DNA of 64,000 bases, taken from Methanosarcina acetivorans C2A (GTDB lineage: Archaea; Halobacteriota; Methanosarcinia; Methanosarcinales; Methanosarcinaceae). The stretch spans positions 682,001 through 746,000 of the forward strand of contig NC_003552.1 of assembly GCF_000007345.1 (NCBI RefSeq), in the 5' to 3' direction. A program made the translations under genes and the position numbers. This document shows positions 48,311 through 56,030 of the stretch, piece after piece; the stretch's first letter is position 1; each line of letters begins with the position of its first letter. The notes under the pieces are model-generated. The model saw only the letters and a list, made by a program, of their open reading frames with translations. It was not told the origin of the DNA and did no database searches.

Positions 48311-50335
48311 ATATATCATATTGGGGGAAACACATTTAAAGTAAAGCTTCATGAGGCAGCGGTCTGGATCGCGATAATAGGCCTGCTCTACTTAATCAGC
48401 CTTGGCAACTACCTTCTTTTCCATACTCTGGTAGAGCTATTCAGTGTCTACGTTGCATATGTAATCTTTTTGATAGTGTGGAAATCAAGAGAATGCCTGG
48501 AAAACAGATATCTTATACTCGTAGGTATTGCTTTTTTTTTCATCGGCAGCGTTGACCTTCTGCATGCCCTCACATTCAGTGGAATGGGAGTATTCAGGGT
48601 TCCTGGAATTAACCTGACTATCCAGCTCTGGGTACTTGCAAGATATCTGGAAGGCATTTCCTTCTTAGTTGCCCCTCTGTTCTTAATACGTAACAGAGAA
48701 TCCGGAAGCAAAGAGGCTGAAAACATGTATGGAGAGTCTCTTGAGGACTCCGTTTTTGCCTGGAAAGTTTTTCTCGTATATGCAGTAATTACTATATCCT
48801 GCCTATTTTCAGTCTTTTTTTTCAATAATTTCCCGGCTGCTTATATTGAAGGTTCAGGACTTACTCCTTTCAAAATCCTGAGTGAATACATGGTCTCTTT
48901 CATACTCCTCTGTTCTTTACTTCTCCTGTATATAACCCGGGACGGTTTTGAAACTAAAGTTTTCAGGCTGCTTGCAGCTTCCATAATCCTTACAATCTTC
49001 GGGGAGCTATCTTTTGCCCTCTATACTCATGTAGACGAATTACCAAATCTCATAGGTCACTACTTTAAACTGTTGTCTTTTTACCTGATCTACGAAGCCG
49101 TCGTAGATGTCGGATTTGAAGAGCCGTGCAGCCTTCTTTTCAGGGAACTCAAGCACAGGGAAGAAGACTTCAGGCAAAAAGCAATTTTCCTCGGGGACGA
49201 GTACAGCCATATATGCAGAATGATAGGAGTAAACAGGAGTCTTGAGCCGAATAACAAAAGCTTTGGGGATGATGAAAATCAGGAAGGTTCCCACTCTTTT
49301 TTACAACACTTTCCGGGGATAGGGTTCCAGCTTGACGAGGTCTTTTCACCGGTATCCATGCAGGGGCCTGTAGAGAAAATGACAGGTTACAGGAAGGAGG
49401 ACCTCCTTTCCGAAAAAGTGAGTTTGATGGAACTAATTGTACCTGAAGATCAGCATTTGATTATTGAAAACCAGCAGAAGTTGAAATCAAATCCCAAATT
49501 TGTAGCTGAGAATGAATTCCGTATACGCAAAAAAAATGGAGAGCTAATATGGGTCAGGGAAATTACCCGGAGTATTCAGGGAAGTTCTGAAGGCTCAGGA
49601 AAATTCCAGGGGCTGGTCTATGATATCACTGAGCGAAAAGTGGCTGAAGAAGCCCTCGAAAAAATAGACCGCATCCGAATAAAAGAGATCCACCACAGGA
49701 TAAAGAATAATCTTCAGGTTATCTCTTCCCTGCTTAGCCTGCAGGCGGAAAAGTTCGAAGACAGGGAAGTGATTGAAGCTTTCAGGGAAAGCCAGAACAG
49801 GGTTGCCTCCATAGCCATGATCCATGAAGAGCTTCATGGAGGAGAAAACCTGGATTCCCTTGATTTTGCGGACTACCTGCAGAAACTGACTGCAGACCTT
49901 TTCGATTCGTATCGTGTGGGCAAGGAAGGGGTAAGCCTTAAACTCGACCTTGAGAATGTCTATCTTGGCATGGATACCGCAATTCCTCTCGGGATAATTG
50001 TCAATGAACTGGTCTCAAATTCCCTGAAGCACGCTTTCTCAGATAAAAATGAAGGAGAAATCAGCATAAACCTGCACAGTAATGATGCGTCTCACTCTCT
50101 GGTCGAACTCTCCTGTTCGGAGCCGGAATTTCTGGAAAATGATGATTTCCATTATACATTGACTGTTGCCGACAACGGAAGAGGAATCCCTGAAAAAATG
50201 GACTTTCGAAATACCGACTCTCTCGGACTCCAGCTCATAACTATTCTTGTTGAACAGATCGGTGGCTGTATAGAACTTAACAGAGATTATGGGACAGAGT
50301 TCGTTATCAATTTTGGCAACTCCGAAAAATTATAA
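48311..50335 (+). CDS. MASE3-PAS-HisKA_2 sensor histidine kinase, copy 2
   Basis: A paralog of the preceding gene with the same domain order: membrane sensor (WIAIIGLLYLISLGNYLLFH onward), PAS (IGFQLDEVFSPVSMQGPVEK), HisKA_2 (RIKEIHHRIKNNLQVISSLL) and HATPase (GIIVNELVSNSLKHAFSDK, DNGRGIPEKM). The aligned first helix begins near 48350, but the first usable ATG/GTG/TTG is the TTG at 48467 or GTG at 48470, after that helix. GGGGGG at 48298-48303 lies 7 nt before an in-frame ATA at 48311, which would give 674 residues. Closest alternative: a decayed start. Confidence 0.85.
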   Translation: MYHIGGNTFKVKLHEAAVWIAIIGLLYLISLGNYLLFHTLVELFSVYVAYVIFLIVWKSRECLENRYLILVGIAFFFIGSVDLLHALTFSGMGVFRVPGINLTIQLWVLARYLEGISFLVAPLFLIRNRESGSKEAENMYGESLEDSVFAWKVFLVYAVITISCLFSVFFFNNFPAAYIEGSGLTPFKILSEYMVSFILLCSLLLLYITRDGFETKVFRLLAASIILTIFGELSFALYTHVDELPNLIGHYFKLLSFYLIYEAVVDVGFEEPCSLLFRELKHREEDFRQKAIFLGDEYSHICRMIGVNRSLEPNNKSFGDDENQEGSHSFLQHFPGIGFQLDEVFSPVSMQGPVEKMTGYRKEDLLSEKVSLMELIVPEDQHLIIENQQKLKSNPKFVAENEFRIRKKNGELIWVREITRSIQGSSEGSGKFQGLVYDITERKVAEEALEKIDRIRIKEIHHRIKNNLQVISSLLSLQAEKFEDREVIEAFRESQNRVASIAMIHEELHGGENLDSLDFADYLQKLTADLFDSYRVGKEGVSLKLDLENVYLGMDTAIPLGIIVNELVSNSLKHAFSDKNEGEISINLHSNDASHSLVELSCSEPEFLENDDFHYTLTVADNGRGIPEKMDFRNTDSLGLQLITILVEQIGGCIELNRDYGTEFVINFGNSEKL

Positions 50336-50523
50336 TAAAGTCTGAATTTCTAAAGTCTGAATTTCGTTTCTTGAGTTGCGATTCACCCGAATTTTAAGTT
50401 TTTCTTTCGACTCCTTCTTCCTTTTACTTCTTTTCCCTTCCTTTTTTTCTTCTTTTTTTACAGGACCGTCAGACAAGCTGGCGGAGGCGCTTATATTTAC
50501 TTTGTGAATTAAAACGCAGCCTC

Positions 50524-50724
50524 ATGGGGTTAAGAAAATATTTCTTCAGCCCCCAGGGTATTTCTACAGTATATTATCTCTTAATTGCAGGATCTCTTTG
50601 CATGTTGCTTTTAATCTGGCTGACAGGCAGGTGCAGATCCCGTGCAGTGCAGGAAGAGAAAACTGAAAAATTGCCTCATTGCCCCCAGAATGGGTCAACA
50701 AATTTGTCCGGAATAGTGAATTAA
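50524..50724 (+). CDS. Possible small membrane protein
   Basis: A 66-residue frame with one hydrophobic segment (STVYYLLIAGSLCMLLLIWL) followed by RCRSR and a polar tail. No ribosome-binding site is visible, and the family is unknown. The composition is compatible with a bitopic membrane protein, so I keep it at low confidence. Confidence 0.3.
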   Translation: MGLRKYFFSPQGISTVYYLLIAGSLCMLLLIWLTGRCRSRAVQEEKTEKLPHCPQNGSTNLSGIVN

Positions 50725-50757
50725 CCACTAGAGGGGAGCCCTGTATCTCCTCCCGGC

Positions 50758-50812
50758 TAGTACTTTCCAGCTAAGAACTTTCCAGCTAAGAACTTTCCAG
50801 CTAAGAACTTTT
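50758..50812. repeat. 15-bp tandem repeat, three copies
   Basis: AACTTTCCAGCTAAG is repeated in tandem, with more distant relatives (CCAGCTAAGGGCTTTTCAGC) near 50868. Located just past the end of the lipoprotein gene. Confidence 0.75.
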
Positions 50813-50896
50813 TATCTGGGTCTTACACTCCAGGTTTTTTTTCCTGCCAGTTTTTTCCCTAAGGGCCTCCCAGCTAAGGGCTTTTCAGCTATGGGT

Positions 50897-52000
50897 CTAG
50901 TACTCTCCGATGTATGTCCACCCCAGTTCCTTCATTTTCGAAGAGTCGCTCTCTTTTACCAACCCAACATAATACTCCTCCCCACAGAGGTATCCAAGAT
51001 CGCAGCTTTCAACTATCCGTACATCGGAGATCTCTATACCATAAACGGTCCCGTAATAAGCGATTATCAGTTCTGAGGGGGTGGGAGCTTTAATAAACTG
51101 GATGTTCCCTTCTTCGTACCACTGGTCCCAGGGAGCCTTTTCTTCGGATATTAGATACTTCATTTCTACAGTGTTTTCTTCTGCCCCTGAGGTACTTGTG
51201 GTGTTATCGGTAGTATCAGGTTCTTTTTCCAGGGGTTCCTGAGTAATTTCGTCCCATTCGCCGTCGATTACGGCGGATGTCACTTTTCCCTCAGAAATGA
51301 TGACTTCTATGCTGTGAGGGGTGAGAGCTTCGGTTACTATCTTGTCTGTCCTGTTTCCGTAACCGCCATGACTGCTTGTAAATGTATAGTTCAGGACATG
51401 TTGTTCCGGGACGCTCTCAAGCGCCTCATGGGTTTCCAGCTCAAGGTCAAAGCCATCAAAACTGTATGTGGGGGCGGTTTCTATCCAGTTTTCGGCTATC
51501 CTTTCAGCTTCTTCCGGAGATGTGTACATGGCATAAGCCCGCAGTTCAACAAGGGCAGAATCGACTTCCTGAAGGCCTTCAGGCATATATTCGGAATAAT
51601 AGGGATCCACAGTTACGGTTTTTGTGCGGGTACCCTCAATAAGGCTGATTTCCAGAGTTCCCACGTCCGTAACCAGAGGTTGTCCTTCCTGTGGAACATA
51701 GCAGTCTTCCATCTGAAGGAACCCGTTTTCTTCAAACAGGCTGATGAGTTCTTTGAAAGCGCTTTCATTGAAGGGCTTTTCATATATTTTCTTGGATCCC
51801 CCTTCATTGTCCGAGGTTGTAAATACAACCGATGTGCTGTTTACAGTTAGCTCCTGCAGCTGCATTTCCGGAAGTGTGAACGCTCCGTACGTTTTGTGGG
51901 TTATGGTCGCATTCTCGGAGATCTCTGTCTGTTTCTCGGCACATCCGGCTACAAAAATCAACAGCAAAATCAGTAGTACAGGAATTGTTTTGTTTATCAA
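50897..52000 (-). CDS. Secreted lipoprotein of unknown function
   Basis: A 367-residue protein. The N-terminus is a lipoprotein signal: a short basic start, hydrophobic IPVLLILLLIFV and lipobox VAGC (Cys about 20). The mature part has a Cys-containing region (EDCYVPQEG), an acidic Thr/Ser-rich linker at about 255-285 (EKEPDTTDNTTSTSGAEEN) and a C-terminal domain (DVRIVESCDLGYLCGEEYYV) with two further Cys. It is anchored on the outer face of the membrane. No recognised family. Confidence 0.75.
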   Translation of the reverse strand: MINKTIPVLLILLLIFVAGCAEKQTEISENATITHKTYGAFTLPEMQLQELTVNSTSVVFTTSDNEGGSKKIYEKPFNESAFKELISLFEENGFLQMEDCYVPQEGQPLVTDVGTLEISLIEGTRTKTVTVDPYYSEYMPEGLQEVDSALVELRAYAMYTSPEEAERIAENWIETAPTYSFDGFDLELETHEALESVPEQHVLNYTFTSSHGGYGNRTDKIVTEALTPHSIEVIISEGKVTSAVIDGEWDEITQEPLEKEPDTTDNTTSTSGAEENTVEMKYLISEEKAPWDQWYEEGNIQFIKAPTPSELIIAYYGTVYGIEISDVRIVESCDLGYLCGEEYYVGLVKESDSSKMKELGWTYIGEY

Positions 52001-52079
52001 AATCTCCTCCTTACTTTTCCTTTTTGGATCTCTACTTCCAGGGTTGCTTTCTAAACTAAAACCTGTTCTGCGATTTGTA

Positions 52080-52226
52080 TTTTTTAAGGATATATCTTTT
52101 TTAAGGATATATCTTTTTTAAGAATATATCTTTTTTAAGAATATATCTTTTTTAAGAATATGTTTTTTTAAGAATATGTTTTTTTAAGAATATGTTTTTT
52201 TAAGAATATGTTTTTTTAAGAATATG
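52080..52226. repeat. 16-17-bp tandem repeat, about nine copies
   Basis: TTTTTTAAGGATATATC-type units drift along the array to TTTTTTAAGAATATATC and then TTTTTTTAAGAATATG, so successive copies share stepwise changes. It lies upstream of both the lipoprotein (minus) and the FilR1 regulator (plus). Confidence 0.9.
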
Positions 52227-52432
52227 ACTTTTTATTCTTTTTTCATCCAGATATATAATTTGTAAACATCATTTTTCGATTTTTGTCCATGTTTCTCTAT
52301 ATTTTCGGTTCAAATCCAAGATAACATTTATATCTGTACATTAATGATTATCTCAGTACTATAATTATTTGAAATTTTTATATTAATGATTCCTCTAAAA
52401 AATGCTTATTTACGTTAGAAGGCGCAAACCAG

Positions 52433-53272
52433 ATGAAAATGCAACTTGTTAACCTCCTTTTATTTTCGGACAAAAGGAAGAATTTTTTATTACTGCTGAC
52501 AGAAGGACCCAGAAATATTGATGAAATTCTTGATCTACTTCAGGTATCGAGGATTTCCCTACTCCCTCACATTAAAAAATTAAAAGAAGAAGGGCTGATC
52601 ATTCAGAATGGGGAAGTGTATAGTCTCTCGATCATAGGTAACATACTGGTTAAAAAAGCAAGGCCTTTACTGGATGTGGTCAGTATGTTTGAGGAAAACG
52701 ATTTGTTCTGGAGCCACAGGAAACTGGATTCCATTCCTTTTCATCTGTTAAAGCGGCTAGGTGACCTTAAAGGGAGCCAGCTTCTCGAACCCGGGCTAAC
52801 CCACGGATTTGATCTGTTTCCTGAGCTGATCAATCATTTTACCGGTTCTTCAAAGGTTATACTCCTTTTTTCTTATTTTCACCCTCAGATCCCCTCTTTT
52901 TCCCTGGAACTCGCAAAAAGAGATATTCAGGTGCAGCTCATCCTTAGCAGGGATTCATTTGATAGGTTTTCGGAAGATTTCCGGGATACGGGAGAGAAAA
53001 TCCTGGCGAAGAAAAATGCCTCTATTTTTGTGTATGTCGGAGCTCCCCTTGAAATTCCTGCATTGATTGCGATTTCGGAAAGTGCTTTGTTGATCGGGTT
53101 CTTCAATACGAAAGGGCGGTTTGAAGGGCAATACATTCTCAATTTCGAACCTCGCGCTCTGAGCTGGGGAAATGAGCTTTTTGAATACTACATGGGGAGG
53201 TCAGAGAAAGTCTGTTCAATGGATTGTTCGGACTGTAGCTCTGATGACCAGAAAGTTTCCCATGACCTGTAA
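52433..53272 (+). CDS. Winged-helix transcriptional regulator with FilR1/DUF1724-type domain
   Basis: A 279-residue protein. The N-terminal winged helix (ILDLLQVSRISLLPHIKKLKEEGLIIQ, about 32-58) is followed by a long domain of the type found in Methanosarcina Msr regulators (SKVILLFSYFHPQIPSFSLE, then GRFEGQYILNFEPRALSWG, GNELFEYYMGRSE). Relatives regulate methyltransferase genes for methylotrophic growth; no such target is adjacent here. The Cys cluster CSMDCSDCSSDD at the C-terminus is unusual and could bind metal. Confidence 0.82.
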   Translation: MKMQLVNLLLFSDKRKNFLLLLTEGPRNIDEILDLLQVSRISLLPHIKKLKEEGLIIQNGEVYSLSIIGNILVKKARPLLDVVSMFEENDLFWSHRKLDSIPFHLLKRLGDLKGSQLLEPGLTHGFDLFPELINHFTGSSKVILLFSYFHPQIPSFSLELAKRDIQVQLILSRDSFDRFSEDFRDTGEKILAKKNASIFVYVGAPLEIPALIAISESALLIGFFNTKGRFEGQYILNFEPRALSWGNELFEYYMGRSEKVCSMDCSDCSSDDQKVSHDL

Positions 53273-53283
53273 TAAGTCCGGAA

Positions 53284-53497
53284 TAAAGACAAAAATAAGA
53301 GTCAGATTAAGGCAAGAATAAGATTCCGATAAGACAAGAATGAGGACCAGGATAAAAGGCAAGAATAAGATTCCGATAAGACAAGAATAAGGACCAGAAT
53401 AAAAGGCAAGAATAAGAGTCCGATAAGACAAGAATAAGGACCAGAATAAAAGGCAAGAATAAGAGTCCGATAAAGGCAAGAATAAGGACCGGAATAT
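53284..53497. repeat. 47-bp tandem repeat, about four copies
   Basis: CCGATAAGACAAGAATAAGG recurs at 53326, 53373 and 53420, and CCGATAAAGG at 53467, each 47 bp apart. Each unit itself contains related AAGAATAAG sub-repeats. It fills the spacer after the FilR1 regulator. Confidence 0.9.
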
Positions 53498-53571
53498 GGA
53501 CTTATGTTCGGAACATGGAGCCTTCAGTTTTTAAATATCTTTTATTCCCGAAAGCTCTTACAGGGATCTAA

Positions 53572-54234
53572 ATGAAACGAAACTCTAAGGAATGGAAAGA
53601 AAAAAGGGCTGAATTCATTAAAGGTAAAACCTGTACCTGGTGCGGTTCCGCTGAACGCCTGTGCGTCCATACTCCCGGAGCTTTTTCTCCGGCGGAGGTC
53701 CGTTCCGGGATTTACAGTCTTGCCTATGTCAGATTCAGGGAAGTGTACAGGCAAAAGTACCAGAAATTCGAGCAGGTCCTTACCGGCAAACACCGCCATA
53801 AAAGCCATCCTGCCTGGCACAAAGCTACAACTGTTCATAAAGCCGAGCCTGACCATACCGACCTTGAAGATCAATATATCGAGGTGCTTGTTGAAGATAA
53901 GGAAGAAGGGAACTTCAAAAAGCTTTATCATGAATGGCTCGAAGAAAACGGGATTGAAGAGCTGATTGAAGAAGAAACCCGAAAAGCCGAGGAAGAATAC
54001 TCCTCTTTTGAACATGCAATTGTGCTCTGCAATCGCTGTCATTTTGCGAGCCTGAAGGGTATGGAGCTCTGCCCGGTGTGCAAAAAAAAGTATAAGCCTT
54101 CAAGGTATGGGACCTGCTTTGACTGTTTGCCTGATGAGAAAAAGAACGAAGTTATGGCAAAGCAAAAGGAAAAAGAAGATTTTCCTGAGAATTCGGAGCG
54201 GTTTTCTAATAAATCATTTCCTGAAGAGCCATAG
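53572..54234 (+). CDS. HNH-like zinc-binding protein
   Basis: A 220-residue protein. CTWCGSAERLCVHTPGAFSP (about 21-40) and VLCNRCHFASLKG (about 151) make a CxxC...H...CxxCH frame like HNH nucleases. A further zinc ribbon follows: CPVCKKKYKPSRYGTCFDC. The middle is charged and helical (EWLEENGIEELIEEETRK). The central Asn/His of HNH enzymes is not clearly placed, so activity is uncertain. A promoter-like TTTTTAAATATCTTTTATT lies 25-45 nt upstream. Confidence 0.7.
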   Translation: MKRNSKEWKEKRAEFIKGKTCTWCGSAERLCVHTPGAFSPAEVRSGIYSLAYVRFREVYRQKYQKFEQVLTGKHRHKSHPAWHKATTVHKAEPDHTDLEDQYIEVLVEDKEEGNFKKLYHEWLEENGIEELIEEETRKAEEEYSSFEHAIVLCNRCHFASLKGMELCPVCKKKYKPSRYGTCFDCLPDEKKNEVMAKQKEKEDFPENSERFSNKSFPEEP

Positions 54235-54294
54235 TTTCACTTTATGCTATGGTATGAATCTATTATGGTATGAATCGGGGAACGCCAGATTTTA

Positions 54295-54513
54295 TCAGAA
54301 TAGAGCCCAACCGCTTCCTCCGCATGCCCTGCAGGTTCCTGTTTCCATGTTTCCGGATCCCCCGCAGAGAGGACATATTATTGCAGGCTGGGCAACAAGC
54401 ACGTTCCCCTGTCCTCCGCAGGCTTCGCAGATTCTACCATCGGCATACCCGGTTCCGTTGCAAAGAGAACATTTTTCCGGAGCATACTCTGTATCGATAT
54501 AAGTATGAAGCAT
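54295..54513 (-). CDS. Small protein with DnaJ-type CxxCxGxG zinc-finger repeats
   Basis: A 72-residue protein made of four CxxC/G motifs: CSLCNGTGYADG, CEACGGQG, CPLCGGSGNME and CRACGGSG. These correspond to the DnaJ cysteine-rich domain without J-domain or C-terminal domains. I start it at ATG 54513, where AAGGTGA sits just upstream; a frame reaching 54660 adds non-conserved residues. Likely a zinc-bound chaperone-like or RNA-binding adaptor. Confidence 0.75.
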   Translation of the reverse strand: MLHTYIDTEYAPEKCSLCNGTGYADGRICEACGGQGNVLVAQPAIICPLCGGSGNMETGTCRACGGSGWALF

Positions 54514-54660
54514 CCCATCACCTTCTTGATTTACCAGCACAGGGGTATTTCCCAAACAAAAGATTCTTTGATACATATTTTCAGCGTTCTGGATTAAAAA
54601 ATCTTGCAAAAAGATAAAAAAGAAAGTGTTATAACGTAATTGCCGGATTTTAGTTGACAT

Positions 54661-55080
54661 CTATCTTTTTTCCGTATACGTCTTTTCAAATATTCTTATA
54701 AATGTTTCGGGGATATGTAATGTTTTAAGCCTTTTCTCCGGTTAAAAATTCTGCCTGTAAATTCTCCTCTTTTCATTTGCCTGTTTCTGGAAGGCTTTAA
54801 ACCGCAGGAGCCGGAATTTCGCTCTATTCGAGGCCTTTTGCCAGTCCGACATTTTCTGACCTGAAGGGAGCTTTTCAGTGGAATATTTTTTTCCTGTTCT
54901 TTCTTGATAAATTTTATTGATAACTTCCCCTGATGGTAACATAAAATAATATTTTTAATGATTCCAGTAGTTTTAAGTAACATTAAAAAAATAATAATCA
55001 TCGAGGGAGAGGTCTTAAAGTTCTGTCCCGGGGGACAAGGACTTTAAAATATATGTCTCTTACTTTTGGGAGTTGGGAAT
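54661..55080. other. Spacer before the PRC-barrel genes
   Basis: No gene supported. The right end (55028-55080) carries a promoter-like stretch CGGGGGACAAGGACTTTAAA followed by ATATATG that is repeated upstream of the second PRC-barrel gene. Confidence 0.45.
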
Positions 55081-55083
55081 ATG
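55028..55083 (+). promoter_or_regulatory. PRC-barrel promoter, copy 1
   Basis: CGGGGGACAAGGACTTTAAA plus ATATATG matches 55976-56005 (CGGGGGACGCAGGCTTTAAA plus ATGTA). The TTTAAAATATAT part is a TATA-like box about 40 nt before the start codon, and GGGAGTTG is the ribosome-binding site in both. Confidence 0.6.
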
Positions 55084-55878
55084 GTTAGTCGAGATGATCC
55101 ACAATTTTTGTCGGCAAGCACAATAAAGAGAGACAAGATCCTTAATAGAGCAGGAGAGCATATTGGGAAAATTGAGGAATTAATGATCGATCTTCAGGAC
55201 GGAAGTATCGCGTACACAGTGCTTTCTTTTGGCGGATTTCTGGGTATGGGCAATAAGCTGTTTGCACTTCCCTGGAAAGCTCTGTCGCTGAAGGTGCATG
55301 AACATACCTTCGTACTTGACGTCAACAAAGAAGTGCTGGAACAGGCAGAAGGTTTTGATAAAGACAAATGGCCATTAGCAGACCGCGAATGGCTCTCCAA
55401 GACATACGCTTACTACGGATACGAGCCTTACTGGCAGCCTGGAGTGGAGGGGCAGGCCGGAGTAAGGACAGAAAGTACAGCGGCAGGTACAGAAATCCCG
55501 GATTTTTTGTCATCAGGCACGATAAAAGGGGATAAGGTCATCAATAAGGCTGAAGAGCACCTCGGGAAAATCGAGGAATTAATGATCGACCTCGAAAATG
55601 GTAGAGTCGCGTACGCAGTGCTATCTTTTGGCGGGTTTCTGGGTATGGGTGACAAATTCTTTGCTATTCCCTGGCAGGCTCTTCAACTAAAAGTGCACAA
55701 ACACGCCTTTGTACTTGATGTGCCTAAAGAAACCCTGAAAAAAGCAGAGGGCTTTGATAAAGATAACTGGCCTATAACTAACCGTGAGTGGCTTTCCACT
55801 ATGTATGGCTACTACGGATACGAGCCATACTGGCAGTGGGAACGAGAACGAATCGAGAGCCGGCCAGGTAACATTTAA
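55081..55878 (+). CDS. Tandem PRC-barrel protein (two domains)
   Basis: A 265-residue protein with two PRC barrels, about 5-80 and 145-225, each reading FLSxxTIKxDKxxNxAxExxGKIEELMIDL and then AYxVLSFGGFLGMGxKxFA(I/L)PWxAL. Each barrel is followed by a repeated motif EGFDKDxWPxxxREWLSxxYxYYGYEPYWQ. PRC barrels serve in RNA processing, photosynthetic assembly and cell division scaffolds; this double form is of unknown role. ATG 55081 has GGGAG upstream. The neighbour 56028-57992 carries the same module three times. Confidence 0.8.
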   Translation: MVSRDDPQFLSASTIKRDKILNRAGEHIGKIEELMIDLQDGSIAYTVLSFGGFLGMGNKLFALPWKALSLKVHEHTFVLDVNKEVLEQAEGFDKDKWPLADREWLSKTYAYYGYEPYWQPGVEGQAGVRTESTAAGTEIPDFLSSGTIKGDKVINKAEEHLGKIEELMIDLENGRVAYAVLSFGGFLGMGDKFFAIPWQALQLKVHKHAFVLDVPKETLKKAEGFDKDNWPITNREWLSTMYGYYGYEPYWQWERERIESRPGNI

Positions 55879-55975
55879 AACCTCTTTAATTTTACAAACA
55901 GATAAAAGCATCAGCCTTACCGGCAAATCGGGAGGTTGGGAAGAAATTGATCGGAGGAAAGATTTTAATATTGTA

Positions 55976-56030
55976 CGGGGGACGCAGGCTTTAAAATGTA
56001 CCTCCTCCGAACCAGGGAGTTGTGAACATG
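55976..56030 (+). promoter_or_regulatory. PRC-barrel promoter, copy 2
   Basis: The same arrangement as 55028-55083: CGGGGGACGCAGGCTTTAAA, then GGGAGTTGTGAACATGG. Its retention suggests the two genes are separately but similarly transcribed. Confidence 0.6.
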
